Positions 27,617-37,228 of a stretch of DNA of 39,155 nt are shown here, piece by piece. The position numbers and the translations under genes are program-made. The DNA is taken from positions 1 to 39,155 of the forward strand of contig NZ_SLVV01000022.1 of NCBI RefSeq assembly GCF_004340465.1, written 5' to 3'. This DNA is from Mesobacillus foraminis. Its GTDB lineage: Bacteria; Bacillota; Bacilli; Bacillales; Cytobacillaceae. The notes under the pieces were generated by a model. It was not told the DNA's origin. It saw only the letters and a list, made by a program, of their open reading frames with translations, and did not search any database. Position 1 is the stretch's first letter, and each line of letters begins with the position of its first letter.

Positions 27617-28084
27617 TGATATCCTCCTTCAAACCCAGTGCACCGGCATCTTTGAAAATATCATAACACAAACAGGATTGCTTGTATGCAGGAAAGCAGA
27701 TCGGAGGAAGGCCACGGCTGAAGTAATTAGGTTCATAGTGTATAACCTATTATTTATATCGCCTGAACCATTAATAAAAGAAACGTCCACAGTGAATTGG
27801 CCAGGTGACTACTTGTTTCCGTAACGTTTTGGTTCATGTTCCTCTCTTGAAAAACCGCGCCAATTCATTACAGATGTACTCCAATGTACTTCAGGGCACC
27901 CTTCACCCCCTAGTGTTTTGCAAAAAGCCATAACCAATAGTAAAGCCCCTTATTAAAAGGGGGTTAACAGGTAAACTTATAAAATCTGACAAGGAACTCT
28001 ATGCTTTTTCCATACGCTTTCCATTGATGAATGTTTCACGGGGAACATTGTATAATTTTGGAGAATAGGCCCGATGAATCCGAA
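27617..28084. other. Gene-poor stretch downstream of the MscS gene
   Basis: No supported CDS; a plus-strand frame at 27591-27824 has no ribosome binding site and covers the small-gene promoter region. It contains a CCCCTT/AAGGGG hairpin near 27946-27962, which may terminate the MscS transcript, and a near-parS sequence at 28032-28047. Confidence 0.5.
28032..28047. promoter_or_regulatory. Degenerate parS (Spo0J/ParB) site candidate
   Basis: TGTTTCACGGGGAACA matches the parS palindrome TGTTTCACGTGAAACA at 14 of 16 positions, with the left half perfect. Real parS sites cluster near the origin in Bacillus, and an rrn-rich region like this is often origin-proximal. Two mismatches in one half make binding uncertain. 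Confidence 0.35.
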
Positions 28085-29179
28085 CTAATTTCCTTCTCTG
28101 ACTACAGACTTGGACAAGGCACTTTCAGATTCAGTTTCAATATACACTTTCCTGCTCGGCATCGCCAGTGAAACTCCCTCATTTGAGAGGATATCCATTA
28201 TCTCAAAATTGATTTCTTCTTTTATCCTTAAATATTCTGCCCAATTGGTTGTGTTCGTAAAGAAATAAATGAAAATCTCAAAACCATCTTCCTTATACTG
28301 ATCAAAATTCACCAAGATTGTTTCAGGGTGGATTTCATGATGATTATTTAATAGATAGCGAATCTGCTTGACTACATTTTCAAATCTATCTTTAGGGGTC
28401 TCGTAAGTCACACGCAAATTAAAGGAAATTTGCCTTTTCCCCATTTTACTCCAGTTTGTAATAGATTCGTTTGCCAATGTAGCATTCGGCACCGTTACAA
28501 CCGCCTGGGAGAAGGTCCGTACCCTTGTGCTTCGGAAGCTGATGTCCTCCACCGTTCCTTCCACACTTGGGGTCATAATCCAGTCCCCAATGGTAAAGGG
28601 CTTTTCTGTAATAATAATAATTCCACCGAATAAGTTCCCGAGAGCATCCTTTGCAGCTAAAGCAAAGGCAAGTCCGCCTAGTCCCAGACCAGCTACAAAC
28701 CCATTTACGTCATAATCAAACTCTTGTGCAATGACACTCAGACTGATGGCAACAATGATAAATCGCAATGCCTTTGATAAAAAAGGAATCAATATTTGGT
28801 CGATTTCAATATTGTATTTTTCATTCACCTTGGAAAAGAGCAAAGACGACGATGACGAAAGGTTATATAATCCCCAGGAAATCAGGAAGATAACCGTAGA
28901 TCGAATAATATCCAGGAAAAGCGGATTATGTTGATTAAAGTAAGGAAAATAATCAGCAGCGACATATACCCCGATAATGATGAACAGCCATTGAATTGGC
29001 TTTTCGAATGCGAGGAAAATATGAGAAATAAACTCAGGTGCCTTTTTGCTCAGCTTGATCAGCAAAGAATAAATATATTTTGAGAAAATCCTTCTAAAAA
29101 CCAGAAATATAAGCAGGATCCCGATTGAAATCCCCAGCATCTTCAAAAACTCATATGAAAAAAATACTTCCCAGGACAA
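28085..29179 (-). CDS. Mechanosensitive ion channel, MscS family
   Basis: About 364 aa with several N-terminal transmembrane helices. The pore-lining TM3 is Gly/Ala rich (VAGLGLGGLAFALAAKDALGNLFGG), followed by the beta domain (FTIGDWIMTPSVEGTVEDISFRSTRVRT). It opens on membrane tension to release solutes in hypo-osmotic shock. Length and extra helices fit the larger MscS members (YhdY or YbdG-like) rather than minimal YkuT. TTG 29179 is 9 nt from AGGAGG; GTG 29185 is closer than usual. Confidence 0.92.
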   Translation of the reverse strand: MSWEVFFSYEFLKMLGISIGILLIFLVFRRIFSKYIYSLLIKLSKKAPEFISHIFLAFEKPIQWLFIIIGVYVAADYFPYFNQHNPLFLDIIRSTVIFLISWGLYNLSSSSSLLFSKVNEKYNIEIDQILIPFLSKALRFIIVAISLSVIAQEFDYDVNGFVAGLGLGGLAFALAAKDALGNLFGGIIIITEKPFTIGDWIMTPSVEGTVEDISFRSTRVRTFSQAVVTVPNATLANESITNWSKMGKRQISFNLRVTYETPKDRFENVVKQIRYLLNNHHEIHPETILVNFDQYKEDGFEIFIYFFTNTTNWAEYLRIKEEINFEIMDILSNEGVSLAMPSRKVYIETESESALSKSVVREGN

Positions 29180-29321
29180 TTTCACTTACCTCCTAATAAA
29201 AACTATTCCTTATCATACCATACTAATTTTACAAGAAAATTAAAATTAGCCTAAATCCGCCTAAAAGGATAAAAAGCCCTAGCCAAAATGGAGAGGACTA
29301 CTACGCTTACTTATAGATTGG

Positions 29322-29648
29322 TCAGTGCCTCGGGGCCCAAAGGATAATGGATACTCCAATGATACAGATAGCAGCGCCAAGCCAATCATAAAAATCAGGT
29401 GCCTTCTTGTCTACACCCCACCCCCATAATATTGACAGAACAATAAATACTCCTCCATAAGCCGCATAGACCCTTCCAAAGGACGGGAATTTCTGCAGCG
29501 TCGGAATAATCCCATATAAAATTAAGATCAGGCTGCCTGCTAGTCCATACCAGGACGGTTTCCCTTCGCGAAGCCAAAGCCAGACCAGATAGCCTCCGCC
29601 AATTTCAGCCAGTCCTGCGAACAAAAACAATAGGATTGTATAAACCAT
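29322..29648 (-). CDS. YnfA/UPF0060 family small membrane protein
   Basis: 108 aa with four predicted transmembrane helices (e.g. [38 protein letters not shown]). Members of the YnfA family resemble small multidrug resistance transporters; some have been linked to efflux in Enterobacteria, but the function in Bacillus is unproven. ATG 29648 follows AAAGGGGACTA, and the length equals the family norm. Confidence 0.9.
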   Translation of the reverse strand: MVYTILLFLFAGLAEIGGGYLVWLWLREGKPSWYGLAGSLILILYGIIPTLQKFPSFGRVYAAYGGVFIVLSILWGWGVDKKAPDFYDWLGAAICIIGVSIILWAPRH

Positions 29649-29689
29649 TAGTCCCCTTTCCATTCCAATTGTCATTAGAATTGATCATA

Positions 29690-29726
29690 AAAATAAATCC
29701 CCGTAACCATCAGGTAACGGGGATTT
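29690..29726 (-). terminator. Terminator after glmS
   Basis: An AAATCCCCGT/ACGGGGATTT stem is followed by ATTTTTAT on the minus strand. Confidence 0.85.
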
Positions 29727-29744
29727 CTCAGCCAGAGTCACTTC

Positions 29745-31547
29745 TTACTCAACTGTAACGCTCTTTGCCAGGTTTCTAGGCTTATCGACATCACAGTCAC
29801 GATGCAGGGCTGCATAGTAAGCGATTAGCTGCAATGGTACAACAGAGATAAGGGGTGTTAATAAATGGTGAACTTCAGGAATGACGAAGCGGTCGCCTTC
29901 CATTTCAAGTCCTTCCATCGAAATAATACAAGGATTGGCACCGCGCGCGACTACTTCCTTCACGTTCCCGCGGATGCTCAGGTTTACAAAATCCTGGGTC
30001 GCTAAGGCAATAATCGGAGTTCCTTCCTCAATCAAAGCAATGGTTCCGTGCTTTAGCTCACCTCCGGCAAATCCTTCTGCCTGGATATAAGAGATTTCTT
30101 TTAATTTCAGCGAGCCTTCAAGTCCGACATAAAAGTCAATTCCGCGGCCGATGAAAAATGCGTTCCTGGTAACTGAAAGATACTCGCGGGCAATGCTCTC
30201 AAATTCCTCTTTTGAGTCACAAAGAGCTTCCATTGCACTTGCAACAATTCCCAGTTCTTTTACCAAGTCAAGGTCTGTTTCAATCCCCTTGCTTCGGCCT
30301 GACACTTGCGCAAGAATGGCCAGTACAGCCAACTGTGCCGTATATGCCTTAGTAGAAGCAACAGCGATTTCTGGTCCAGCATGAAGCAGGAGAGTATAGT
30401 CTGCCTCACGTGACAATGTTGAACCTGGAACATTGGTAATCGTTAAAGCTTTATGTCCCAATTCCTTTACTTGGACAAGCACCTGGCGGCTGTCTGCAGT
30501 TTCCCCGCTTTGAGAAATGAAGATGAATAATGGTTTTTCTGACAGCAAAGGCATATTGTAGCCAAATTCACTTGAGATATGAACCTCGACCGGGATTTTT
30601 GCCATTCTTTCAATGAATTGTTTCCCTACGAGGCCTGCATGATAGGAAGTCCCTGCAGCGATTATATAGATACGATCTGCGTCTTTCATCGCACTCAGAA
30701 TATCTTCGTCAATCTTCAATGATCCATTTTCAGCCTGGTAGTTCTGTATAATGTTACGTACCACAACTGGCTGTTCATCGATTTCTTTCAGCATATAATG
30801 CGGATATGTTCCTTTTTCAATATCGCTGGCATCCAGTTCCGCTGTGTATGGTTCACGGGTGATAGTCTCACCATCAAGATTCTTGATGACTACTCCGTCT
30901 TTGGTCACTAGAACAGTTTCTTTATCCATCAGCTCTACATATTTATCTGTCACTTGGAGCATAGCCATTGCATCACTTGCAACTACATTAAATCCAAAGC
31001 CCAGACCGACCAGCAATGGGCTTTTATTTTTAGCCACATAGATGGTTTCTTTGTCTTGGACATCGATTAGAGCGAGCGCATAAGAACCATGTAAAAGGGT
31101 CAGCGTTTTACGGAACGCCTCTTCAACACTTAAGCCTTCATTCGCGAAAAGTTCAACCAGCTGAACGATGACCTCTGTATCGGTTTCACTTTTTAATGGA
31201 ACATCCTGCAAATACTCACGCTTTAAGATGTCGTAATTTTCAATGACCCCATTGTGAACCAGCGTAAATCTGCCAGAGTTGCTTTGATGCGGGTGGGAAT
31301 TCACCTTGCTGGGAACACCATGAGTTGCCCAGCGGGTATGGCCGATTCCTGTATTTGCCAGTACTTCCTCATCAACCGCAGACCTTAAGTCTGCAATACG
31401 TCCTTTTTCTTTAAAGACATGGACGCCGCCTTCATTGACGACTGCAATCCCGGCAGAGTCATATCCCCGGTATTCAAGCTTTTCCAAGCCTTTTAATAAA
31501 ATTTCTTTTGAATCATTATATCCAATATATCCAACAATACCACACAT
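29745..31547 (-). CDS. glmS: Glutamine--fructose-6-phosphate aminotransferase (isomerizing)
   Basis: 600 aa. Cys2 (MCGIVGYIG) is the N-terminal glutaminase nucleophile; [12 protein letters not shown] belongs to the same domain. Two SIS domains follow ([38 protein letters not shown]), with the C-tail [13 protein letters not shown]. It makes glucosamine-6-phosphate, feeding GlmM. It has its own promoter and is controlled by the glmS ribozyme in its leader. Confidence 0.98.
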   Translation of the reverse strand: MCGIVGYIGYNDSKEILLKGLEKLEYRGYDSAGIAVVNEGGVHVFKEKGRIADLRSAVDEEVLANTGIGHTRWATHGVPSKVNSHPHQSNSGRFTLVHNGVIENYDILKREYLQDVPLKSETDTEVIVQLVELFANEGLSVEEAFRKTLTLLHGSYALALIDVQDKETIYVAKNKSPLLVGLGFGFNVVASDAMAMLQVTDKYVELMDKETVLVTKDGVVIKNLDGETITREPYTAELDASDIEKGTYPHYMLKEIDEQPVVVRNIIQNYQAENGSLKIDEDILSAMKDADRIYIIAAGTSYHAGLVGKQFIERMAKIPVEVHISSEFGYNMPLLSEKPLFIFISQSGETADSRQVLVQVKELGHKALTITNVPGSTLSREADYTLLLHAGPEIAVASTKAYTAQLAVLAILAQVSGRSKGIETDLDLVKELGIVASAMEALCDSKEEFESIAREYLSVTRNAFFIGRGIDFYVGLEGSLKLKEISYIQAEGFAGGELKHGTIALIEEGTPIIALATQDFVNLSIRGNVKEVVARGANPCIISMEGLEMEGDRFVIPEVHHLLTPLISVVPLQLIAYYAALHRDCDVDKPRNLAKSVTVE

Positions 31548-31567
31548 AACTTCTGTTCCTCCCGATT

Positions 31568-31607
31568 ATAAGGGGACAAGAAGCCCGGGGGCGTCCTGCC
31601 CCCTTAT
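31568..31607 (-). promoter_or_regulatory. Alternative hairpins next to the glmS ribosome binding site
   Basis: Two helices are possible and share bases: ATAAGGGG/CCCCTTAT (31607-31600 with 31575-31568) and the inner GGGGGC/GCCCCC (31603-31598 with 31592-31587). They lie immediately upstream of GGGAGG and the glmS ATG. They could affect translation or stability of the 3' product after ribozyme cleavage. Confidence 0.45.
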
Positions 31608-31659
31608 CTCATTTTTATTTGTCTAAGGTGAACATTTATGTTCATCCTATTAAGCATTC

Positions 31660-31802
31660 CCTTCCCTTTGTCCAACAGGTTGCCCTGCTGATTTAAAGAA
31701 GAGATTGCGACTGTGCTCTGCAGCCGGGAGGCATCCGCCGAAAACTCGATACTCCTCCACCCTCGTCAACTAACCTTTTCCGTCCTCGGTTAGTCCTGGC
31801 GC
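31660..31802 (-). promoter_or_regulatory. glmS ribozyme (GlcN6P-responsive, self-cleaving)
   Basis: The minus strand starts GCGCCAGGACTAACCGAGG, with conserved GTTGACGAGG, GGTGGAGG, CGGCGGATGCCTCCCGGCTGCAGAG, and the CAGCAGGGCAACCTGTTG P4-type hairpin, all in the order of the B. subtilis ribozyme. Cleavage is expected just 5' of G31802. Glucosamine-6-phosphate acts as cofactor, and the cleaved 3' mRNA is destroyed by RNase J in B. subtilis, giving feedback on glmS. Confidence 0.95.
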
Positions 31803-31878
31803 TTTTTAAAATAATGCTGATCCTGCCCACCTTTCATTCCATTTTTTTTGTTTTTGAAGTAGTTACAAAAACAGGATA

Positions 31879-31907
31879 ATCATACATGAATAAGGCTTAT
31901 CCGTCAA
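31879..31907 (-). promoter_or_regulatory. Sigma-A promoter of glmS
   Basis: TTGACG (31907-31902), 17 nt, TATGAT (31884-31879); transcription would start about 70 nt before the ribozyme cleavage site. Confidence 0.8.
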
Positions 31908-31974
31908 CTTTTTTTTGGATAGCCCATACAACGAAGTTACCCCTCGACAAAAAAGATAATCATCTCACATTAAA

Positions 31975-32012
31975 TAAAATATGCATTAGGGAACTGAAGG
32001 GTTCCCTAATGC
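31975..32012 (-). terminator. Terminator after glmM
   Basis: A 12-bp stem GCATTAGGGAAC/GTTCCCTAATGC (32012-32001 with 31994-31983) is followed by ATATTTTATTT. It separates the cdaA-cdaR-glmM unit from glmS. Confidence 0.85.
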
Positions 32013-32023
32013 ATGCTTGGAGA

Positions 32024-33373
32024 TTAAGCCTGAAAGCCCATTTCTTGCTCAACAACTGCAACAATTCGGTCAACATACTGCTGACAGAGCTCAGCTGAAG
32101 GAGCTTCAGCCATAACCCGAACGAGAGGTTCGGTGCCGGATGGACGGACGAGGATACGGCCGTTCCCATTCATTTCCTGCTCCACCTGCTCAATGACTTC
32201 ACTTACTTTTTGGTTATCCGTGACGTGGTATTTATCCGTCACTTTAACATTCACTAGTACTTGAGGATACTTTTTCATTTCCCCTGCAAGCTCAGATAAA
32301 CGCTTTTCTGTGGCCTTCATGATATTTACTAACTGAAGCCCCGTTAGCAGGCCGTCTCCCGTAGTATTATAATCCAGGAAGATAATATGCCCTGATTGTT
32401 CCCCGCCAAGATTATAGCCGTTTTTCTTCATTTCCTCCACGACATACCGATCCCCTACCGCAGTCGGGACACTTTTGATGCCATTTGCTTCAAGTGCTTT
32501 GTAGAAACCAAGATTACTCATAACAGTTGAAACAACCGTGTTCTGTTTTAGCCTTGTTCTTTCATTTAGATACTTTGCGCAAATATACATAATCTGGTCG
32601 CCGTCAACGATTTCTCCATTTTCATCAATTGCAATCAGCCTGTCCCCATCACCATCAAATGCGAGGCCTACGTCCGCTCCCTTTTCTTTTAAGAAAGCAG
32701 CTAATGCTTCAGGGTGAGTTGATCCCACTCCATCATTGATATTAAGTCCGTTTGGCGAAGCACCCATTGTTGAAATATCCGCATCAAGGTCAGCAAACAA
32801 ATGCATCGCCAGGGAGGAAGTGGCTCCATGCGCACAGTCAAGAGCAACATGGATTCCAGTAAAGTCCTCGTCCACTGTCTGTTTAAGGTATTGTAAGTAC
32901 TTTTGTCCGCCTTCGAAATAATCATTTACCTGGCCAAGATCTGCTCCCACAGGACGCGGCAATTGATCTTCCTGAAGATCCATCAGGCCCTCGATTTCCA
33001 GCTCCTGCTCGTCAGACAGCTTAAACCCATCCGGACCAAAAAACTTGATCCCATTATCAGCAACCGGATTATGGGAAGCAGAAATCATTACCCCTGCCTG
33101 TGCACCAAGTGCTTTAGTCAGATAAGAAACACCTGGTGTGGAGATCACTCCAAGCCTCATCACTTCGGCACCTATTGACAGTAAACCGGCAACCAGGGCC
33201 CCTTCTAGCATATGTCCTGAAATCCTTGTATCCCGGCCAATCAATACTTTAGGCCTGTCCTTATCCTTCGTCAGTACATACCCTCCAAATCGGCCAAGCT
33301 TAAACGCCAATTCGGGCGTTAACTCACTATTTGCAACTCCGCGTACTCCATCAGTACCGAAATATTTACCCAT
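32024..33373 (-). CDS. glmM: Phosphoglucosamine mutase GlmM
   Basis: 449-aa alpha-D-phosphohexomutase converting GlcN-6-P to GlcN-1-P. The phosphoserine loop ISASHNP puts Ser100 in the catalytic place; the metal loop is DGDGDR, the sugar loop GGEQSGH, and the phosphate loop RPSGTEP. It is co-transcribed with cdaA and cdaR; in Lactococcus and Bacillus, GlmM binds CdaA and c-di-AMP synthesis is tuned by it, which explains the operon. Confidence 0.98.
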   Translation of the reverse strand: MGKYFGTDGVRGVANSELTPELAFKLGRFGGYVLTKDKDRPKVLIGRDTRISGHMLEGALVAGLLSIGAEVMRLGVISTPGVSYLTKALGAQAGVMISASHNPVADNGIKFFGPDGFKLSDEQELEIEGLMDLQEDQLPRPVGADLGQVNDYFEGGQKYLQYLKQTVDEDFTGIHVALDCAHGATSSLAMHLFADLDADISTMGASPNGLNINDGVGSTHPEALAAFLKEKGADVGLAFDGDGDRLIAIDENGEIVDGDQIMYICAKYLNERTRLKQNTVVSTVMSNLGFYKALEANGIKSVPTAVGDRYVVEEMKKNGYNLGGEQSGHIIFLDYNTTGDGLLTGLQLVNIMKATEKRLSELAGEMKKYPQVLVNVKVTDKYHVTDNQKVSEVIEQVEQEMNGNGRILVRPSGTEPLVRVMAEAPSAELCQQYVDRIVAVVEQEMGFQA

Positions 33374-33431
33374 TCTCTAGATCGCTCCTTGTATGATGAT
33401 TACTTCTTATAAACTTCATCTATGAAATGAT

Positions 33432-34679
33432 TTACTCAGCTTGCGTTTCTTCTTCTTTTTTTGTTATAGAAATATTCGCCTGTTCAATTGAAGGCTTCCA
33501 CTCCACGTCCTTCGGGGCTGAAGATTGAATATCAACCGTGTGTTCGCCTTCTTCAAGGCCCGATACATCAATAAGAAATTTAAAATCAGATTCATCAAGG
33601 GATTCTACCGATTCGGCCTGCCCGGTGACAGTTACACTTGAACGACCATTTTCGGGATTTAAAAACTCCACTTCATAATCCTCTGATTGCCCCTCTATAG
33701 TGATTGGAATGTTGGTTACCTTTTTCTCTTCCTGTTTTTCTACTTTTATTGAAAGTTTTGCGGTTTCAGGTGAAACGCTAACTACTCCATTCGAAATAAT
33801 AACTGGCAAGGTTACTTCTGTGTCTTCGGTGACATTGCTGACATCAACCTCCACTCTGACCTTGCTGACGCCTTTTAAAACATCAGGATTTGCCATTATG
33901 GTTGCTTCTTTGACATTAGAAGTAATAGATTCAATTGTTACACCTTCAGGGGGTTCCCCCTTGGTAATAATATCAATCGGAACATCCTTGCTGGAAGGCT
34001 TGACCGGAATGGTTACCTCGACAGTTTCAGGCTCTACTGTGACATTTAATTTGTTCATATCCTTGTCCAGGACCAGAACCCCTGCTTCTCTTGTGAGATT
34101 CTCACTGAGATTATCATTAAGGGTGACGTTTGCCTTTACATAACTGATTGTATCAATTATGTCCTTGGCGCCTGTAATTTTTACATTGCTTGGTTCCACA
34201 CTTGCAGTACCCGCTATATAGCCATCCTGAATCATTGAGGTGTTATAATCCGCATTTACCTTATATTCTTTTGTCACCCGCTCCTGGATGGAAACTGTAA
34301 TATACGATGGATCAATAGTAACCTCCAGCTTTTCTGATATGTCCTTAATTTGAAGCTGGACTTGATGGTTGCCCATTCCCTCTTTCGTCAGATCCACAAA
34401 TACCTCAAAATCCCTTAATGCCCGTGCTTGCTGGACTATGTTCTTTGGACCCTCAATTGTTATATCTACCGTCTTGGGCACCCCTGAAACAACAAGGTTT
34501 TCTGTATCATAGTAACTTTTGACAGGAACGTCCGCAATCGTTTCTGAATTCTCATCAGACGGCACATTGACATCACCAGGTTTACCTGGGTCCGTACTGG
34601 AAACTGAGAGGAATAGGAGAAATGCAAGCAGCAGTGCCAGTGCTTTTAAGAACCATGGGTTATCAAGCCATTTATCCAT
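33432..34679 (-). CDS. cdaR: CdaR (YbbR), extracytoplasmic regulator of CdaA
   Basis: 415 aa. One N-terminal transmembrane helix (FLKALALLLAFLLFLSVSS) is followed by four YbbR repeats facing outside. It forms a complex with CdaA and adjusts its cyclase activity. The start overlaps cdaA by 8 nt, implying coupling. Confidence 0.95.
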   Translation of the reverse strand: MDKWLDNPWFLKALALLLAFLLFLSVSSTDPGKPGDVNVPSDENSETIADVPVKSYYDTENLVVSGVPKTVDITIEGPKNIVQQARALRDFEVFVDLTKEGMGNHQVQLQIKDISEKLEVTIDPSYITVSIQERVTKEYKVNADYNTSMIQDGYIAGTASVEPSNVKITGAKDIIDTISYVKANVTLNDNLSENLTREAGVLVLDKDMNKLNVTVEPETVEVTIPVKPSSKDVPIDIITKGEPPEGVTIESITSNVKEATIMANPDVLKGVSKVRVEVDVSNVTEDTEVTLPVIISNGVVSVSPETAKLSIKVEKQEEKKVTNIPITIEGQSEDYEVEFLNPENGRSSVTVTGQAESVESLDESDFKFLIDVSGLEEGEHTVDIQSSAPKDVEWKPSIEQANISITKKEEETQAE

Positions 34680-35496
34680 CCTTCTTCACCCTCCAATTCC
34701 AACGGGCTGAAGCAGCATTATTTGTTTTTGAAAGGGAAAGTTCGCTTTCCAGCAGTTCCCTTAATTTGTCCATGCCTAAATCACGGTAAAGCTCCCCGTT
34801 CTTTGTGAGAGATATGCTCCCTGTCTCTTCTGAAACAATAATCGTGACGCTGTCCGTCACTTCACTGATCCCCAGAGCAGCCCGGTGTCTTGTCCCCAAT
34901 TCTTTGGAAATAAACGGGCTTTCTGACAGTGGCAAATAGCAGGCTGCAGCCGCCACATTGTTCTTTTGAATGATCACTGCACCATCATGAAGCGGCGTAT
35001 TTGGAATAAAAATATTGATTAATAGCTCTGCGGATATTTTTGAATCCAGCTGAATTCCTGTTTCAATGTAGTCGCTCATCCCTGTTTCCTTTTCAACGGA
35101 AATAAGGGCTCCTATGCGGCGTTTAGCCATATAATCTGTTGCCTTAATAATTGCCTCAACCATTTTTTCATCGTTCTCTTCTTCGTGGTAACCAGTTCTT
35201 GAAAATAAACGTCCGCGTCCCAATTGCTCAAGCGCTCTTCGGAACTCTGGCTGAAAAATAATAATGATGGCGAGGAAGCCCCAGGTAATGGCCTGTTCCA
35301 TTATCCAGCCTAGGGTATTTAATCCGAAAACATCGCTGACAAATTTAATGATCAGGATTACAAAAATCCCTTTCAATAATTGGACAGCCTTCGTTCCCCT
35401 TATTAACCCAATCACTTTATATATGACGAACCAAACAAGGAGAATGTCAACAATACTAGCCAGATATTTCAAAACATCCCAATCAGCAAATGACAT
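34672..35496 (-). CDS. cdaA: Diadenylate cyclase CdaA
   Basis: 274 aa. Three N-terminal membrane helices (about 12-85) precede a DAC domain with DGA (171-173) and RHR (203-205), the catalytic motifs that make c-di-AMP from two ATP. c-di-AMP controls potassium and osmolyte balance and cell-wall stress. AGGAGG-like GGAGGAAAGGCA precedes the ATG. Confidence 0.97.
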   Translation of the reverse strand: MSFADWDVLKYLASIVDILLVWFVIYKVIGLIRGTKAVQLLKGIFVILIIKFVSDVFGLNTLGWIMEQAITWGFLAIIIIFQPEFRRALEQLGRGRLFSRTGYHEEENDEKMVEAIIKATDYMAKRRIGALISVEKETGMSDYIETGIQLDSKISAELLINIFIPNTPLHDGAVIIQKNNVAAAACYLPLSESPFISKELGTRHRAALGISEVTDSVTIIVSEETGSISLTKNGELYRDLGMDKLRELLESELSLSKTNNAASARWNWRVKKDG

Positions 35497-35611
35497 TGCC
35501 TTTCCTCCAAAAGTTTAGTAAAAAATCTATTGTATCCTTAATAAAAACTTTTTTAACTTTATTATTATATCATAACAGTAGTTGTATTTATGAATAATGG
35601 TTTGAATAAAA
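35497..35611 (-). promoter_or_regulatory. Promoter region of cdaA-cdaR-glmM
   Basis: AT-rich gap after the rsiW terminator. On the minus strand there are two -10-like boxes: TATAAT (in GATATAATAAT, near 35565-35570) and TACAAT nearer to cdaA (near 35535-35540). Neither has a good -35. At least one promoter is expected because a terminator precedes. Confidence 0.4.
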
Positions 35612-35643
35612 AATAAACAGCCACTCATTATTTGAGTGACTGC
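35612..35643 (-). terminator. Terminator after rsiW
   Basis: GCAGTCACTCA-aataa-TGAGTGGCTGT is followed by TTATTTTTTATT. The rsiW stop (35630-35628) is within the loop. Confidence 0.85.
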
Positions 35644-36260
35644 TCTTTGTCCTCAATCAGATTTACGGTGTTCTCTGTCGTCTCTTTAATATGATACCAA
35701 ATCCATTCGAATATCTCATTAACTTCACTTATTTCTCCTGTCACCCTGGCAGCTGAGGCCATGTACTTTTCGCCGTTGATGACTGTTACATCCCCCTGGA
35801 CTTCCCCTTCAATTTTTATCTTGCCATTTCGTACAACGATATCCCCTTTAACCACTTCTCCCTCAGGTACAATGACCGTATCATTTTCTACAACGAGATT
35901 AGGCTGTTTGGAAACGGAGAACTGCTGTTCCTGATTCCAGGTGGAGAGAATGCTGCCAGCCATTAGCACAAGGAACAAAGAAGCCGCCGCCAGAAATGGA
36001 TGGTTTTTAAACCAGCGCTTTAATTCAACTTTCCTTTTTTCTTTCGGCAGATTATCCATGATCTTTGCTGTAAAATTGTCAGGGGCCTTGATGTGGGCAG
36101 TGCTTTGCACAAAAGCTATGGCCTTTTTTAATTCCCTGAAGTGCTCTTCACAAGCGGAACAGGAATGCAAGTGCTCCCTGAGCTCTTGTTCATGCTCTTC
36201 TGTTATATCCTCATCTAAGAAATCATGCATATAATCTACGTATTTTTCTGAACAACTCAC
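35628..36260 (-). CDS. rsiW: Anti-sigma-W factor RsiW
   Basis: 210 aa. An N-terminal zinc-binding anti-sigma domain (ZAS) with HLHSCSACEEHF (H-x3-C-x2-C) is followed by one membrane helix (HPFLAAASLFLVLMAGSIL) and an extracytoplasmic part. It holds SigW until cleaved in turn by PrsW and RasP under envelope stress. GTG start; the protein begins MSC like the B. subtilis one. Confidence 0.95.
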   Translation of the reverse strand: MSCSEKYVDYMHDFLDEDITEEHEQELREHLHSCSACEEHFRELKKAIAFVQSTAHIKAPDNFTAKIMDNLPKEKRKVELKRWFKNHPFLAAASLFLVLMAGSILSTWNQEQQFSVSKQPNLVVENDTVIVPEGEVVKGDIVVRNGKIKIEGEVQGDVTVINGEKYMASAARVTGEISEVNEIFEWIWYHIKETTENTVNLIEDKEQSLK

Positions 36261-36276
36261 TTTCCTTCACCTCAGC

Positions 36277-36840
36277 TTATACATTTCTTAATTGCTGTCT
36301 AAGAGCTTCTCGGCCCCTGTGTATTCTCGTTTTTACTGTCCCTAATGGCAAATCTAAAATTTCGCTTATTTCATTAAGGGAAAGTTCCTCAATATACTTT
36401 AATACGATGACAGATCGGTATTTATCGGGTAATTTTGAAATTTCTTTTTGCACTGTTTCCTGAAGCTCCAGGCTTTCCAGCTCATCCTCAGGCAACGCTG
36501 TATCAGATGCAATCTGTGAATACATGGTTAACCCTTCTGTTCCTGGCACTTCAGCATCCAAAAAGTAATCAGGCTTTTTTTTCCTGATGCGATCAATGCA
36601 TAAATTTGTGGCTATCCTGTAAATCCAGGATGAAAACTTTTTGTTTAGATTAAAACTTTGAATGTTCACATATGCCCGAATAAAAGCTTCTTGTGCTATG
36701 TCTTCTGCCTCATGCCGGTTCCCAAGCATCCGATAACAGAGCTGAAAGACCTTATCCTTATATAGCTCAACAACCTCTCCATATGCATTTTGATCCCCTT
36801 TTAAAACTTGGGCAATTCGTGATTTAACGATTGTTTCCAT
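36277..36840 (-). CDS. sigW: ECF sigma factor SigW
   Basis: 187 aa. Region 2 is GNRHEAEDIAQEAFIRAYVNI and region 4 the helix-turn-helix LSLNEISEILDLPLGTVKTRIHRGREAL. It controls genes for detoxification and membrane-active antibiotic resistance. It is autoregulated through the promoter at 36875-36901 and followed by rsiW after 16 nt. Confidence 0.97.
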   Translation of the reverse strand: METIVKSRIAQVLKGDQNAYGEVVELYKDKVFQLCYRMLGNRHEAEDIAQEAFIRAYVNIQSFNLNKKFSSWIYRIATNLCIDRIRKKKPDYFLDAEVPGTEGLTMYSQIASDTALPEDELESLELQETVQKEISKLPDKYRSVIVLKYIEELSLNEISEILDLPLGTVKTRIHRGREALRQQLRNV

Positions 36841-36874
36841 TCTATACCTCCGCCCTGACTGCGGCTACCTTAGA

Positions 36875-36901
36875 TACGTATTGATAGCAAGAAAGGTTTC
36901 A
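36875..36901 (-). promoter_or_regulatory. Sigma-W autoregulatory promoter
   Basis: TGAAAC (36901-36896), 17 nt, CGTA (36878-36875), with the CTTT typical right after the -35. It matches the sigma-W consensus TGAAAC-N16/17-CGTA. Confidence 0.88.
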
Positions 36902-36948
36902 TTTTTTTGAAGCCTTAACTATTAACCATTTTAACAAATATTTACTGT

Positions 36949-36967
36949 TATAGTTTAAAAAACTATA
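36949..36967. repeat. Inverted repeat between sigW and the Spo0E-like gene
   Basis: TATAGTTT-aaa-AAACTATA, perfect 8-bp arms in the divergent promoter region. It may be an operator or just an AT-rich palindrome. A TATAAT near 36988 could serve the Spo0E-like gene, with no good -35. Confidence 0.4.
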
Positions 36968-37015
36968 GAATTGGGAATAAAAATAATATAATCCCGAAAG
37001 TGAGGAACTCACCCA

Positions 37016-37183
37016 ATGAGCATCAATTCTTTATTGAAAGACATTGAAAAATGCCGAAGTGAAATGGTCCAATTAGCCTCAAGCTCTTCTATGTCCAATC
37101 AAAAGGTAATCGAAGCCAGCACCAGACTTGATAAATTGCTCAACGTTTATTATAGATTATCCTCAAAGCGCAATTATACATAA
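37016..37183 (+). CDS. Spo0E-like aspartyl-phosphate phosphatase
   Basis: 55 aa with the Spo0E family signature: an N-terminal helix (INSLLKDIEKCRSEMVQLA), then ASTRLDKLLNVYYRL, which matches the S-x3-D-x2-(I/L)-x2-YY core. Such proteins dephosphorylate Spo0A~P (or a related response regulator) and delay sporulation. The site GTGAGGAACTCAC before the ATG is a palindrome including the GAGG. It is divergent from sigW, with its own terminator; which paralog it is cannot be told. Confidence 0.85.
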   Translation: MSINSLLKDIEKCRSEMVQLASSSSMSNQKVIEASTRLDKLLNVYYRLSSKRNYT

Positions 37184-37198
37184 CCCATAATTAAAAAA

Positions 37199-37228
37199 TA
37201 CAGCACTGAGTATTAGTGCTGCTTTTTT
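37199..37228 (+). terminator. Terminator after the Spo0E-like gene
   Basis: CAGCACT-gagtatt-AGTGCTG is followed by CTTTTTTT. Confidence 0.88.

Noticed and set aside
27591-27824. Plus-strand frame of 77 codons beside the small membrane gene
   Set aside because: No ribosome binding site, no family, and it overlaps the start of the better-supported minus-strand small gene.
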